From NCBI GenBank assembly GCA_020137815.1, contig CM035355.1, positions 1,218,963 to 1,282,962 of the forward strand: DNA of 64,000 nt, given 5' to 3'. This document shows positions 47,701 through 59,927 of the stretch, piece after piece. The notes beneath the pieces were generated by a model. It was not told the origin of the DNA, ran no database searches, and saw nothing but the letters and a program-made list of their open reading frames with translations. How positions within the stretch are numbered: the stretch's first letter is position 1; every line of letters starts with the position of its first letter. Position numbers and translations under genes: made by a program. This DNA is from Hormiphora californensis (taxonomy: Eukaryota > Ctenophora > Tentaculata > Cydippida > Pleurobrachiidae).

Positions 47701-50700
47701 ACAAAATTCAAAACTATCTGTTGCGATCCGCAGTATCATTATTCTTCCCTCACTCGGCTGGAAAAGCCTCTTTATATTACTAATGCCTTATACCCGTTAC
47801 TGTTAGTCAAGCTACAACTATAACAACTTCCGTTGCAATAGCTTACAAATTCCATCACCATTATGACAAATTCTTTCAGGGAACCAACTGGAAGACAGCC
47901 TTTGGTGTGAGTGGTGATCCCGCTGGATCAGAGCTAGTCAGTTGCCCCAAGTGTACAGCGGGACAATATAGCACTGGGGGATCAATGGAATGCACCGACT
48001 GTACACCAGGGAGCATAACAAACACGGAAGGCCAATTCGAGTGTACAAAGTGTTCAGCGGTAAGATAATCAACGGCCGGCCAGGATTGATAGATCATCCA
48101 TGAAACTATTTTAATCAAAAAATGCAAAAAATATTATCATTTTAGGAAAACCGTACTAAATTTGATCATAACTAATGTATTATCTGCAGGGGACCGTTAG
48201 TCGTAATTCAGGAAACGATCTCAGTACGACCGAATGTACACAATGTCCAGCCGGGTTCATAGCAGCAACGGAGGGATTGGATGAATGTACCAATTGCACT
48301 GACGCTCTTCAGTACAGCAACTCAGATCACACAGCGTGTGTGATTCCTGTCTTAAGGTATGTGACACTAGAAATATATCCCCCAGAGAACTGATGTTTAG
48401 AAAAGGTCAACCAAACTTTAAACATATCCCCTAATATTGCTAATATCATTTAGGGTCAGGAGCGGAATGCCGCAAGGGACTGGATGTGAACGACTGTGGT
48501 AAGGGGAAATACCGGCCGGACACAACCACTGACAAACAGTGTATGAGGTGTGGTCCAGGAGAGTATACTGATGACGTAGGACAGTTTGAGTGCAAAGTTT
48601 GCGAAGATGTAAGTCTTTAATTATAAGTTATCATAAAAATTTAGGACTGCACCTGAATAAAATAATATCTCCCCTAATATAATCTCATTATTGAAATCCC
48701 AAACTTGTTCCGTCCCAGTTATTGAAATCTTCTATTCGACAAACTCTTCGAGCCATGCAAGACCCTCTCCCGGCTCCCTCTCTAGCGTATGCAATGGGAT
48801 TCTAACTACACTAAATATCATTACAGGGGTACCAACCAAACCCAAATAAAGATGGCTGCTATATTTGCCCAATTGGGATGAAGAAGAGCTCGACAGACAC
48901 AGAATGTGAGAGCTGCACTATCGGTTATCACACATCCGGACAAGAGGGCGCCACTGAATGCACCCCTTGCGATCCAGTAAGTGTCTTGTAGCATTGACAC
49001 TTGTCAATGATATGTACCATATATACTGGTCAATGATATGATCATGTTTGATTTATATTAGTTGCAGTCGTTACACGATATATAGGAGCACTAAGTTAAG
49101 CAATAATAGTTTTGTGTCTAAGACCTATATACAGTCGGACCAATATTTACCGGGCCCCGATTTACTCTACTAAGAAGAATAAACTTACCCCGATATAGGA
49201 AATTAACGGTATTTGACCCTGATACATCCCCAGGTAGACCTCGTTCACCCGGGCATAAATGTAAATTGGGGTCCGACTGTATCATGAACAGGGTTATCAT
49301 GTGTTTGCAGCATACCCACTGCTCATACAATCTATCCGCAGGGCTACAAAGGAGTAGAAATCACATCAGGTGGTATTGCCAGTAAAAAAGCGTTCGAGTG
49401 TGTGGCCTGTGAAAAGGGGGAATACAATTCTGAAGAGGGTAATGACACATGTACCCCATGTTCCGATACCACCGTAGCCACGGAGACAGCAATGCCAGAG
49501 TGCAGGTTATGTGCTCTGGGGACAGTCAGGGTGAATAGCACGCACTGTGAAGACTGCCTGCCGGGACAATACAACGATGACCAGACAATAACCCAGGATA
49601 GCTGTCCTGTGTGCCCATACAATCATTTCTCAACTCAGAGTAAGTGCTATCACGATACTAAAACACCCTTTACAAAACCATGATATAATAAAACTCACTG
49701 TTTCATATCAAGGCAAAAGCTGTTAACAAATTATCTTTTGCAGAAAATTCTCACACGTGCACAAAATGCGGTGAACACGAGTATGCTGAAATTGGGAAAA
49801 CTGAATGTAAGGATTGTTCCGACTTCGGTGATCTGAAAGCTGCCCTCGAAGCTAAGCCTAACGATGTGACAGTTCAAAAATGCGTCGGTAAGTGCTACAA
49901 GAGTCGAACATATCGATTATCATAAGATCAAGTTTATAATAAGATCTTTACCGCGTCTCACCATCAAAGTTATAATTAATAAATCACTACTTTCACCCCA
50001 GCGGACAAGGGTGCAGCGTGTGAGGCGGTTAACATCACCGACTCATACGGCACATACAATTTGCCATTCCTGTTTAACGATGATTCTGTCACCGAGGATT
50101 GTGTATACGACGATCCCTCTGAAAAACGGAAGGCGAAGTTCTTTTGCGAGATTGATCCTCTTGACAAGACTAAGGCTTACTACACATCCGAGTACGGATG
50201 TTTCAAGACAGCAGACACTGAAAAATATGATGCACTTGCAAACAATGCAGAAAATGAGGTAATAAAAACATTCATTTTTTGGACAAAGGAAAATTTGAGA
50301 TAAGCCCTTAACATAAATAACACTTATCATAACTTGTCCCTAATATTTATTAACATATGATTTTACCAGATAGCCAAAGACCCCGAAAAAGCGACCGCTG
50401 ACCTTGAGGCATTAACAAACTCTTCTGGCGATGGAGCTGGCTTGGCTGATTTGGCGGCAACCACTGGTTTCCTTGACATTCTAACAGCACCCGCTCCTGA
50501 GGGATCTAAAAATGCGACAGTAATATCTCCAGAGGCCACTAAGAATGTTATCAATGCAGTCAGTAATCTTGCAGCCGGGAACATGCAGTCCACTGACATC
50601 GCCGAAGCCGTTGCTGTTTGCGATAAGTAAGTTATGGGATATTTATTCTGAATTTAACATTTTCTCTTCAATCTTCAAGAATTTTCCAATCATGATTTCT

Positions 50701-53700
50701 TACAGGATGGTCAGCAGTCTGAAGGCCATTGCCAAGGCTACAGAGTCCGAAGGTCTTGTCAAATCGCCAAATCTTGCGATATTAAAGACCCCAGCAAAAA
50801 CCGATGATACAAGTGGAGCTCCTAAGGTTTCACTCAGTTTCAATCTGGGAGATCCAGACGACCTGACATCCATGTCTCTTGATGATGCGGGCGGTGAAAG
50901 TGCTGAACCGAAAGAGCCTTCTGTTGCGGTGAGTAGTAATTGAGTTGGCTTTAACTAGGCTAAAAGACATATTGTCTTTGCCAGAAGTCACCAAACCAAC
51001 AATAATTTCAGATCGAATCTGGAGCCGCATCCATATCTGTTGTTATACTGAAAGACGACAGTTTCTTCCCTACTAAAGTCTCTGTGAGATTACCTAAAAG
51101 TGATAATAAGGTAAGTGATTGACAAAATCACATTGTTTCCAATTAGTCATTATTTTATCCACCACCGCCCCCTTTTTAACCCCCACCCCTTCCTCTAGTC
51201 TGCCCTCGAAGAGGCCCTATGGGATTCTATGACAGCCAGTTCAAACAGCAGCTCAAATGATACGGGCAACACGGAGGTCTCAAAGAGTATCATCGTCAAC
51301 TCGATCATTCTAGAGGTGGATATGGGAGATTCTCCTGCAGGCACAACTCTTGATCTGTTTATCAAACCAGCCTTCCAAGTGGTAAGAAGGAAACACTCGA
51401 AAATTACAAAAATCGAGAAAAAGAATTTTGTGGCTAACTACATATCTTGATTATCTAACGGTATCTCTCCTAACAGGGTGGTCCAGATTCTAGTAAGAGC
51501 GTTATAGATGGGTACAGAAAGGTGCAGATAGTCTACAAATGCGGTGTGTATATGCCCAAGGAGGGGGTCTGGGACATGGACAGTTGTCAGACGGTATATG
51601 ATGAGATGAGGGTGGATGCTGGTGTGATGTGTCGCTGCGATCATAACACTAGCTTTGCAGTTCTTATGGTAAGTGAGCTGAAAACACAGAGAAAGAGAGA
51701 GAGGGAGAGATAGGGAAATCTCCTCCTTGCATGTTTCCATCCGAGCTGTTAAATATTCATCATATATTCACCTAATTATATCTCCCAGGCGGCGGAAGAA
51801 ATTGATCCGGGGTATCTGGAATCCCAGAGTATAATGTCCAAGGCGTTCCTGGGGGCCTCAATCCTGGGTCTTTTCGCTACCATAGGTCTCATCCTTCCTG
51901 CAAGTGCCGTGGCCAAGTCAAGATCTGCCAAGGTTAACATGTGCTTCTCCTTCACCCTCCTACTCGCATCGATCATGTTCCTGATCCAGGATTTCCTTGT
52001 CAAGGCAGACAACACGGGAGTTATCAAACTGGTATGTCTCTAGTTTAGTTATCAAACTGGTATGTTTCTAGTTTAGTTATCAAACTGGTACGTTTTGATT
52101 AGGGAGAGGAAACCAATATTGGTGTTCATCATGCGTTTACCAAACTATAATTTCCCTTCTTTCAGCAATCAGTCCCGTGTGCTGTCTACACCATGATCCA
52201 GCACTACCTGTGGCTGGTTGTGTTCATGTGGACGCTTATTGAAGGGTTCCTCATGTACCTCTCTCTGGTCCAGGTCTTTGGTTCTCACATCTCCAAATAC
52301 ATGCTGAAGTTCAACCTTGCAGCCTGGCTAATCCCCCTTCCCCTCCCGATTATCGGTTACTTTGTTTTCACTAAAACCCACATTGTGGGTGGCGTGGAGG
52401 CCATCGAACACAACTACATGGCAGACTCTATGTAAGTGTAATGGGGATAAATCAATCAGTAAATTATAGCAACTAATCGAGTTGTCCATTCTCTAACCTT
52501 ACTTTACGTATCCAGGTGTTTTCTGAAACCAAAAACCATCTCCTTCTTCGCTCTGTTCTTCGGGCCTCTGGTACTAGCCATCCTGGTTAACCTGGTGTTC
52601 TTCGCCTTGGTTCTCAAGGTTATACGATCGTCAAAGAATGCCAATCTGAGTGACCGTGAACTCTTCTTGGTAAGCACCCTTTATTGGGTTCATTAGAGAT
52701 TGATATCAACTATTTTTTCCGGTCTAGAGACAGCTAATTAACCACCCACCCCTTCAGAGACAGCTAATTTACCACCCACCCCTACAGAGACAGCTAATTA
52801 ACCACCCCACCCCTTCAGAGACAGCTAATTAACCACCCCACCCCTTTAGAGTGTCGGATTTTGAAATAATCTTTCCACGTCCATCTTTACTAGACGTATT
52901 TTTTCACGCTGATTCCGAATCTGCCATTTATTTTGATCTACGACCACGTCTTCCCCTGGAGACGCCCTCCTGAATGAATTGCTTGTGCGTCGCGTTGCAG
53001 TGCTGTCACTATGCGCTCTCTCTCGCCAATTAGCTGCGCTCGCAAATTTACACTCAACTGTGCCACCTGAGCTGAGATGGATCTCAACGAAGCTGCTCAG
53101 CGGTCAGAAATTTTGAGTTTAAACGCCAAGACAATTAAGATCCAATCCATCATCAATTGATCATTTGCTAATGAATTGGACCTGTTGCTTGGTTCGTAAT
53201 TCCAGGTTGAGTTTCAGGAAATATCGATATTTCCTGAAACTCAACCTGGGCTGGAATCACGAACCAAACAACAGGAAAAAAGATCTAAAAGGAGAAATAC
53301 CCAGTTAGGCCATCTAATATAAAATCATTAGGGTGAGTAGGAAGTGCCCAATCTCATTCACTTTTAGCCGGGGTTATGTCTTCAACACGTGACAAATCAC
53401 GTGCTTCGAGAAAGAGATTCGATATTTCGATTGTAAAAACTAGTATACTTGTTCTTAAGTATATTAAATGTTCTCTACTACTCGCAATAGTTCTCTACTA
53501 TTTCTCAGATTAAATTATTTCTATCCTTGTTTTTGCCCAGGGCTTTGAAGAAACTGTTTGACAATACCAAGAAAGCAAGTAAACCTTTGAGATCCATCTC
53601 AGGTGACACAGCTGTGTGTAAATTTGCGAGCGCAGCTAATTGGCGAGAGAGAGCGCATAGTGACAGCACTGCAACGCGACACACAAGCAATTCATTCAGG

Positions 53701-54455
53701 AGGGCGTCTCCAGGGGAAGACGTGGTCGTAGATCAAAATAAATGACAGATTCGGAATCAGCGTGAAAAAATACGTCTAGTAAAGATGGAAGAGGAAAGAT
53801 TATTTCAAAATCCGACACTCTACCACCCCTTCAGAGACAGCTAATTAACCACCCACCCCTTCAGAGACAGCTAATTAACCACCCCACCCCTACTACAGAG
53901 ACAGCTAATTAACCACCCCTCACCCCTACAGAGACAATTGAAAGCAGCTGTTGCCGTGATGGTCCTTCTTGGAACAGGCTGGGTAATTGGAATTTTCATG
54001 AACATTCCTGAGCCGCATCTGCAGGTCACACTGCAGTACATGTTCATTTGTGTTAATGCCACACAGGTCAGTAAATTGGAGACTAATTAACTTTTAATTA
54101 ACCTTTTTTTAATTTTTAATTAAATCTTAAATAATTTTTAAACAACTTTAAATTTATCTGATAGCAAGTTTTGATAGCAAGACAGATGCTTACGAATTGT
54201 GTACTAATTGTAACCTATCCATTTCAGGGTGTGTTCGTGTTTTTATTCTATGTGGTACTCAACGACCAGGTTAAGAATTACTGGTTAGAGAAATTCGGGA
54301 TCTCAACTGCGTCTCCCTCCAAATCAAACGCATCCACATCCAAGTCAACGGCAGGGAACGTGTATGCGAACACGACAGCAAAAACGGATGATGACCATAC
54401 GTATTCAACGGCGGCGGAATTTCCCGCAAAAAATGAGAACAATGCAAATATATAA
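44790..54455 (+). CDS. Adhesion GPCR with cysteine-rich repeats, GAIN/GPS and 7TM
   Basis: Twenty-three exons, about 1,480 residues: 44790-44903, 45048-45154, 46368-46707, 46856-47057, 47168-47391, 47496-47620, 47880-48059, 48190-48356, 48454-48608, 48827-48976, 49342-49639, 49744-49887, 50002-50258, 50370-50626, 50706-50928, 51012-51110, 51199-51381, 51477-51668, 51789-52031, 52166-52431, 52516-52669, 53932-54066 and 54228-54455. Phases join except 48356/48454, where one base is unaccounted for. Architecture: beta-rich ectodomain, about eight TNFR/ephrin-receptor-like cysteine repeats (C..C..G....G...C..C, 47880-49887), GAIN region, GPS with CRCDHNTSFAVLM (self-cleavage before T; Stachel TSFAVLM), seven hydrophobic segments, and a Ser/Thr-rich tail. 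The first exon with ATG and signal peptide was not found. A plasma-membrane receptor; ligand unknown. Confidence 0.88.
45182..46155. mobile_element. pogo/Tigger-type element, copy 1, in a GPCR intron
   Basis: TIRs CAGTCGGACCCCGATTTACC ... complement, flanked by TA. No transposase ORF. The interior carries 2.5 copies of a direct repeat of about 240 bp (starting near 45437, 45677 and 45921; cgaatcgtgtttcgaatcgg) that itself contains inverted segments. Confidence 0.8.
49132..49279. mobile_element. pogo-type MITE, copy 2, in a GPCR intron
   Basis: 148 bp, ends CAGTCGGACC ... GGTCCGACTG, flanked by TA. Confidence 0.78.
52018..52092 (+). repeat. Triplicated exon end with 5' splice site
   Basis: Three copies of a unit of about 28 bp, agttatcaaactggtatgt then (c/t)tctagttt. 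The first copy contains the real exon end (ATC AAA CTG, at 52031) and donor GTATGT. The second repeats exon end plus GTATGT, the third GTACGT. Confidence 0.95.
52725..53931 (+). repeat. 30-bp minisatellite ending at a GPCR 3' splice site, split by a foldback
   Basis: Units agagacagctaattaaccac + ccaccccttc occur four to five times at 52725-52850 and again at 53822-53931. The last unit ends ...cacccctacag, the acceptor of the exon starting AGACAATTGAAAG at 53932. Every unit thus resembles acceptor plus first exon bases. The foldback at 52850-53820 interrupts the array. Confidence 0.9.
52850..53820. mobile_element. 0.97 kb foldback element inserted in the minisatellite
   Basis: Arms of about 250 bp (52850-53100 and about 53590-53820) are reverse complements beginning GAGTGTCGGATTTTGAAATA. 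The central part has a second, nested perfect-to-near-perfect palindrome of about 90 bp (53181-53273) centred on gaaatatcgatatttc. No coding capacity. Confidence 0.85.
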
Positions 54456-54755
54456 ACTATTTTTAGTTAGAGAGGGCTTTCAGATTTGTAACAGTTATTC
54501 TGCTTGTTAGAGTTTTTACATTTTGGCAAAACAAAACATTTGTGTTTAGAAATTTGTCTCAGTAGACGGTTATAGTGGGTGAAGGTTCACGGAAGTGCAA
54601 CAAAATTAAACCCAGTGGTACTTGGGAACAACACACTGAATCATGGAATCGCGAATAAATTGTTCACCAATCCAAAATTGTTAACCTTGGATACACAATC
54701 AATAAAAGACAGATATAGATAAGCTGATACCAATCGCGGAAACAACAAGAATCAT

Positions 54756-55026
54756 TAAAGTCGGATTTTTTGAAGTTGTCACCCCCCCCTTTTCACACGC
54801 GGCGTCGTATTTGCGTGTGACAGCCCCAAATTCCTCTCACTTTTCGACAAAAAGCTGCATATCATCGGAAAGAGCATAATTTTGTGAGTCCGTAAGTTTT
54901 GTTTGACGAAATTGGCGAAGAAACAAAGGCGTGAGAGCCAAAACAAGCCTTCGACACGTTTCCGACGCGCAAATAAAAACTCGTGCGCCACCCAGGGGGA
55001 TGACAAATTCAAAAAATCCGACTTTA
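54756..55026. mobile_element. MITE, TAAAGTCGGATTTTTTGAAG family, copy 1
   Basis: Inverted ends taaagtcggattttttgaag ... attcaaaaaatccgacttta, 271 bp, 300 bp downstream of the GPCR stop. Same family as 59773-59927. Confidence 0.78.
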
Positions 55027-55039
55027 TTGCATTATGTTT

Positions 55040-55760
55040 TAAGAATCCGTCAAAAACGTGCACACTAGGGGTCTGCAGTGCATGCCATCATGAAGACATA
55101 AAGAAAAAATCCAAGGAAAAGGATAATAAAAGTTTTTTTGGAGGGAAGATGTTTAAATTATAGATGAAAATTAATTTTACTGTCATGTAGTAATGAATTA
55201 AAGGATTCTAAAAACTGTCCGGATTATTCCTTGTCATTATATACAATAAATTATAGTCTACATCATCAGTGATTCGAGCGGTTTTTGTTCCACGAAAACC
55301 CCTGGGACTGATGAGAACAGTTTTGATAACACAGAAAGCTAAGAGAGACGGATGTATCTGATAGTGATCCCCTACCCTACTAGAAGGGTTGGATCACAAG
55401 TTTGAACTCAATATCAATATCAACAACAATTGAACTGTTGAACTAAACTTCCTTGTTTTTATTTGTAAACAGCTCCTCCTGGTGAGTAGAGCACTATCCG
55501 AGGCAAGGACAATCAGCTATCAACAACAATATTTATAACAGAGTCAATATAGATTAAAAACATATATGACTCTACCCGCTCTTACACATACATACATATA
55601 AAAAATATATGCTGCTAGGCTGAAAGGCTAAAAATCATCAGCAGTTACCTAAAGCGAGCTAACTATCTAAAGTAACAGAGTATTCTACTTGAACTGAGTA
55701 TTCTACTTGAATTATATTGTTTCTAATATAGTATTTTCCGCCTGGATCTTCTAAGCGGAG
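55040..55760. other. Intergenic spacer
   Basis: AT-rich sequence without recognisable genes or elements. Confidence 0.4.
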
Positions 55761-56005
55761 CTTTTTTAGAGTGTTTATAAGGGCTTTTCGCTGTATGGTA
55801 TCGGGAAACTCCCTATTCTCAGCACCAAGATCGCTGAAAGGAGACTCAGACTCGCCGGCCATGCTGCACGTCATCCGGAACTAACAAATTGTTACTTTGG
55901 GAGCCTCTCCACGGACACTCCAGACGAGGGCGACCAAAACAGACCTTTGTGGACCTTTGCGGCAGGACACGGGACTCAAGGAAACCTCCGAAATTGGTTC
56001 TTTGA
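55760..56005 (+). pseudogene. RTE-like reverse transcriptase C-terminal relic
   Basis: Plus-strand reading gives KIAERRLRLAGHAARHPELT, then after a frame change LLLWEPLHGHSRRGRPKQTF and a TGA about 20 codons on. This is the typical C-terminal tail (IA.RRLR.AGH..R...L ... LW.P.HG..RRGRP..T..D) of RTE-class non-LTR polymerases. The frameshift and isolation mark a dead fragment. Confidence 0.68.
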
Positions 56006-56325
56006 TGGCCGATCGTGTAGAGTAGAGAAATATTATCCATGGAGTTCGGAAATACCACACGTGGAATCCGCCCAAAGTCAAGTAAGTCAAGTCGCTCCCT
56101 AATTTGATAGGAGCATATCTCCGCCATAAGGTCCCTGATGTTGTCGTGTCGGAGGATGGAATACCAACCGGTGGAACAGGACAAGGTATGGTCCGCATTG
56201 TTTGGCCTTTATTTAACTAATAATGGAACTTTTGTACTGTAAAATAAAGTCAGCTTTAAATGTGTGTTCTTGAGAGGTGGTCATGTTTTTGTTGATAGCC
56301 TTAATTATTTTTCAAGTTTCAAGTT

Positions 56326-56592
56326 TCACATGTCGAGCCCAAATTTCAAGTTCAAACCCATACCGCAGTGCCACTGATATGAGTCGACGAATTCCAATTG
56401 ATTCAGTTCGAAGCCCAGGTGAGGGTAGGGTGTTGCCGTGAGCCATCCAGATGCTCCGGCCTCTCCAGCAAGCTCAAGACATCTCACTAGCTTTGGACAT
56501 GCGATTCTAGAATCTAGTGAGTATCTCTTTGAGAGTGTCTGAGTGGTGTTCCTCATTCTCCTTCGCAATCTTTTTCCTTGCCTCTTTCGCAC
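56326..56592 (-). pseudogene. Retroelement protein fragment (GASxWL type)
   Basis: The minus-strand ORF includes GEAGASGWLTATPYPHLGFE, resembling the GASNWLSALPLQEQGF motif found in the C-terminal region of many retrotransposon polymerase-like proteins of aquatic animals. No continuation is seen. Confidence 0.5.
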
Positions 56593-57792
56593 TTTTCTCC
56601 ACTAGAGCCATTTCTTTCTATTTCTTCTTTATTACGGCATAGTATCAAATCAACAAGGGGCTCCGTTGACCGTTAATGCTCTTGTGATCCGCACGTTCTG
56701 AGCTGTGATTGGTGGGCGTGACTTGAATGTGCATGACTAGAACATTTCCGAAGTAAAGCAGGGGCGAAGCAAGGCTGGATCCTGTGGGTCCAGGACCCAC
56801 TTTTTGGACGAGAGAGGAGAAGAAAATGAGAAAACTTGCTAAAAAGTGAAAATATCGGCAAAAACAACCAAAAAAAGTGAAAAAATGATTTTTTTTTGGG
56901 AAAGCCGGGTTGACCGGTTCAACTTTATCCATATAATAATTTCCAAAATGTTAGTCCGATAATTGTTTTCTCCCTACTCCTCCTACAGTTTTTGAGCTAG
57001 ACCCCTGAAAATTTGTACACTGGTACTTTGGACCAAGGCGGGTGTAAGTACGGGCTCAGATTTTTGATCCGATTTTTACAACAGTGACGTCACGGGGTGA
57101 CGTCATTGCGACAAAAAGACTTACATTTTTCAAACGCTTCTAAGACCCTGAAAACGGCTCTAAATCAAAAAACTAACGCAATAGTGGGGAAAGAGAATCG
57201 TTTGAACTTCATTTTACCAGATAGCGATTTCCCGTAACTCAATGTTTAAGGGTCGTAAATCGCGTCGGGAAAGTTAAAAATGCCAAAAATGCGATATTTT
57301 TCACCGTAGCCACCCAAAATCTTATCCAATCGATATGAAACTTGGTGGGTATGTGAATTTTAATGTCCTTTGGCCAGGGGTTCCCGGAAAACGGATTGGC
57401 AAGATGAGAACTGACCGGAGTTCTTATAATTCACGAATTTGGAATTTTTCGTATACTTTTTTTGCGACATAAAACGCGAGGAAATTTTCAATGAATTTTA
57501 AAATTTTACACTGCGCGCGTAATTTTAGGTTCCGCGCGGCGTAAAAAAGCAGGGCTTTTTGGGAAAATTCGCGCGTTACAGTAAATGATTTACCCGCCTC
57601 GCCGTTTTTTCAAAAACCCAATGTGTATGATAGTAGGAGCGGTTAGATCACCACGTGGTTAAAATCGCGTGCCACCCCTTTTTGTGGATTGTCATAGCTC
57701 GGGTACTCTAGTATAAGAAATAATTAATAAATCAGGTTACACAATCACTATATACACATTAAGTTGGTCATTAGGACTATAAAAGTAATATG

Positions 57793-58032
57793 TTAGATTA
57801 TAAGGTTAAAATCATTGTCATAAGAATTAAATCGGGTAAAACAGTTTCCTCTGTACCCCCTTATTGATATCAGTATAGTCTTCAGCAGACAAAATGAAAG
57901 GCGGAGCCGGATATAGCGGATGGAGTCGCTGTAGGTGTGGCCTGTTTTGTTGGATAGAAGGGTTGCGGCCCGTTTGTAAAAAACTTCCGCTTTAGGACCC
58001 ATCAGGCCTGTAGTAGAGAACACAAGCGGCAT
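57793..58032 (-). pseudogene. Retroelement protein C-terminal fragment
   Basis: The ORF begins MPLVFSTTGLMGPKAEVFYK and continues with RLRLSFCLLKTILISIRG, matching the C-terminal TPLVFGTNGGMG...FLRSALLCVRGSR tail of the same retroelement protein class. The 56326-56592 piece, although N-terminal to this in the family, lies on the wrong side, so these are separate insertions. Confidence 0.55.
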
Positions 58033-58711
58033 GAAAGTCGCCTTTTCTACCTGTATTACACGGCGCGGTAGTGAAAAAATGAGCCGATTTTCAATTGAAA
58101 AAACGAATGCGCGCGAGAAAAAACTTATGCGGCAGCGCTGGGTCCAGACCCACTTCGCGCGTTACATTTTCTGCAGCGCTGGACCCAAATTTTTTTTCGT
58201 GACTGAACGCCTCATGAAGCACTGAAACAGCTGAAAATGGGCCAGCGTTAAAATCTGGGTGTTTCGTTGGAATGCGCTGCAGCCCCCTCATGCGCGCACC
58301 CCCGCAATATATTATATTATAAGGGGCCTGCAACGTATGCCAAGGTGTTTCGTGAGTGCTGACAAACGGTTTTCTAGGGTAAGGGCTAAAGTGGGGTTAG
58401 GGTTAGGGCTGGGGTTTGGGTTGGGGTTAGGCCTTGACATTTCCTACCAGATAAACTTTGAATTAGCCAAAACGGTTGAGTGGTTTGGCGGTAGGCGGTA
58501 AATGTTAACCAGATCTGAGAGAATGAGTACGTGCACACCCGCGCGAACATCACAAGTTTGTGTCCCGCGCGTTACGTCGATCACCTATCCACCACAAGAC
58601 TTCGGATTCTGTACTGGTACATGTAAATATGTAATGTACTACAAGTTTGTACCACAAGTTCAAAACACATGATTTATCATCTTTTAATTAATGTGAAATG
58701 TGAAATAAAAA

Positions 58712-59370
58712 CTAATCCGTTGACTTGGACATCTTCGCCAGTAGCAGATTTTTTAAGTTAGTGAAACCTCGCTCCAGCTCCTCTACGTCAGCTGCATTCA
58801 TGTTAACTGCCGAGTCCTCCAGAAGGTAGGCCGATATGGCATTCCATTCTGCCCGAAGGTTGGCTATCCGGTCGACTGGACGCAGCTGGCTTGGTGCAGG
58901 CTCGGCTGGCTGAGGCACCTCGTCATCTTGATCCACCTCCTCGAAGTCGGGCGCTACCAGCGTTGGCCACGTTCCGGGATTTGATCCCTCCTTGGAGAAG
59001 AAGGGAATCGCCTGATAGTCCTTTGGAAGGTCCCCCTAGGTGATGTGCCCGTCCTCGATTAGCCGAAACATGTGACGGCAGGGAAACCCGGACTGGAGGA
59101 AGGACCTACAAGTGCAGTTGGGGTGGAGGAGATTCACGAAGTAGCGTTTTCCGATGTGGTCCACGACAAACAGGTTATCCCGGCGTTTGGTTACAGCAGG
59201 AGGATCTGAAAGTGTTGTAGTGTGTGAGAACTGAGGGACAGTGAATTAGATTAGTAATTTAGTGAATCAGTTTAGTAAATGTAAAGGGTTTACGAACCGG
59301 TGCCACGGAAGCATTTCATCTCTGTCACGTAGTGCGCCCACAAAACGGGAGGAGACTCAACAAGGAATGA
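58712..59370 (-). pseudogene. SWIM zinc-finger transposase-like gene with in-frame stop
   Basis: Two exons join in phase: about 59293-59370 (HYVTEMKCFRGT) and 58712-59205. The second reads FVVDHIGKRYFVNLLHPNC, then the SWIM motif CTCRSFLQSGFPCRHMF (CxC...CxH), then EDGHIT, a TAG at 59036-59038, and in the same frame GDLPKDYQAIPFF to a final TAG at 58712-58714. SWIM domains sit near the C-terminus of MULE/FAR1-type transposases. The internal stop makes it a likely pseudogene, unless it is a call error. The catalytic DDE region is absent. Confidence 0.68.
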
Positions 59371-59772
59371 AGGGACACGGGGTCCTTTGAATCAGCCAAA
59401 ACGGTTGAGTGGTTTGGCGGTTAGAGTCATTTTAGTGAATCAACTTTTTTGGCAGCGTGCACCTGTAAACAGGCCACCAAACACCCAGATCGTAACGGCG
59501 CCCCTGAAAATGAGGCGCCTCATGAGACAAACGGACACGTTCTTCCGACCAAAAATCCGACAGTGGGGTTGAGGGCTGAATTGGCATGCGCTGCAGACCC
59601 CAAGTGTGCACGTTTCCCACGGCTTTCAGGGTCAGCGTAGGCCAAAGGGCTGAATATAAGGGGCGCCGTTACGATCTGGGTGTTTCGCCGCGGTGTGTGG
59701 GAAAACCGTAAGGGCTTCCACTACAACCGTTTTGGCTAATTCAAAGTTTATCTGGTAGGAAATGTCAAGGCC

Positions 59773-59927
59773 TAAAGTCGGATTTTTTGAAGTTGTCACC
59801 CCCCTTTTCGTGCGCGGAATGTTTTTGCGTGTCACATCACATGTTAACGTGTGGTGTGCGCGTCAAAATTGATAAATTTCACATGCGCGGTCATTTTGGG
59901 GTGACAACTTCAAAAAATCCGACTTTA
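59773..59927. mobile_element. MITE, TAAAGTCGGATTTTTTGAAG family, copy 2
   Basis: 155 bp with inverted ends taaagtcggattttttgaag ... cttcaaaaaatccgacttta, nested in the right arm of the MULE-like element. Confidence 0.82.

Noticed and set aside
58390-58435. Interstitial telomere
   Set aside because: Only a few degenerate TTAGGG-like units, explained as part of the inverted-repeat arm, with a counterpart near 59935.
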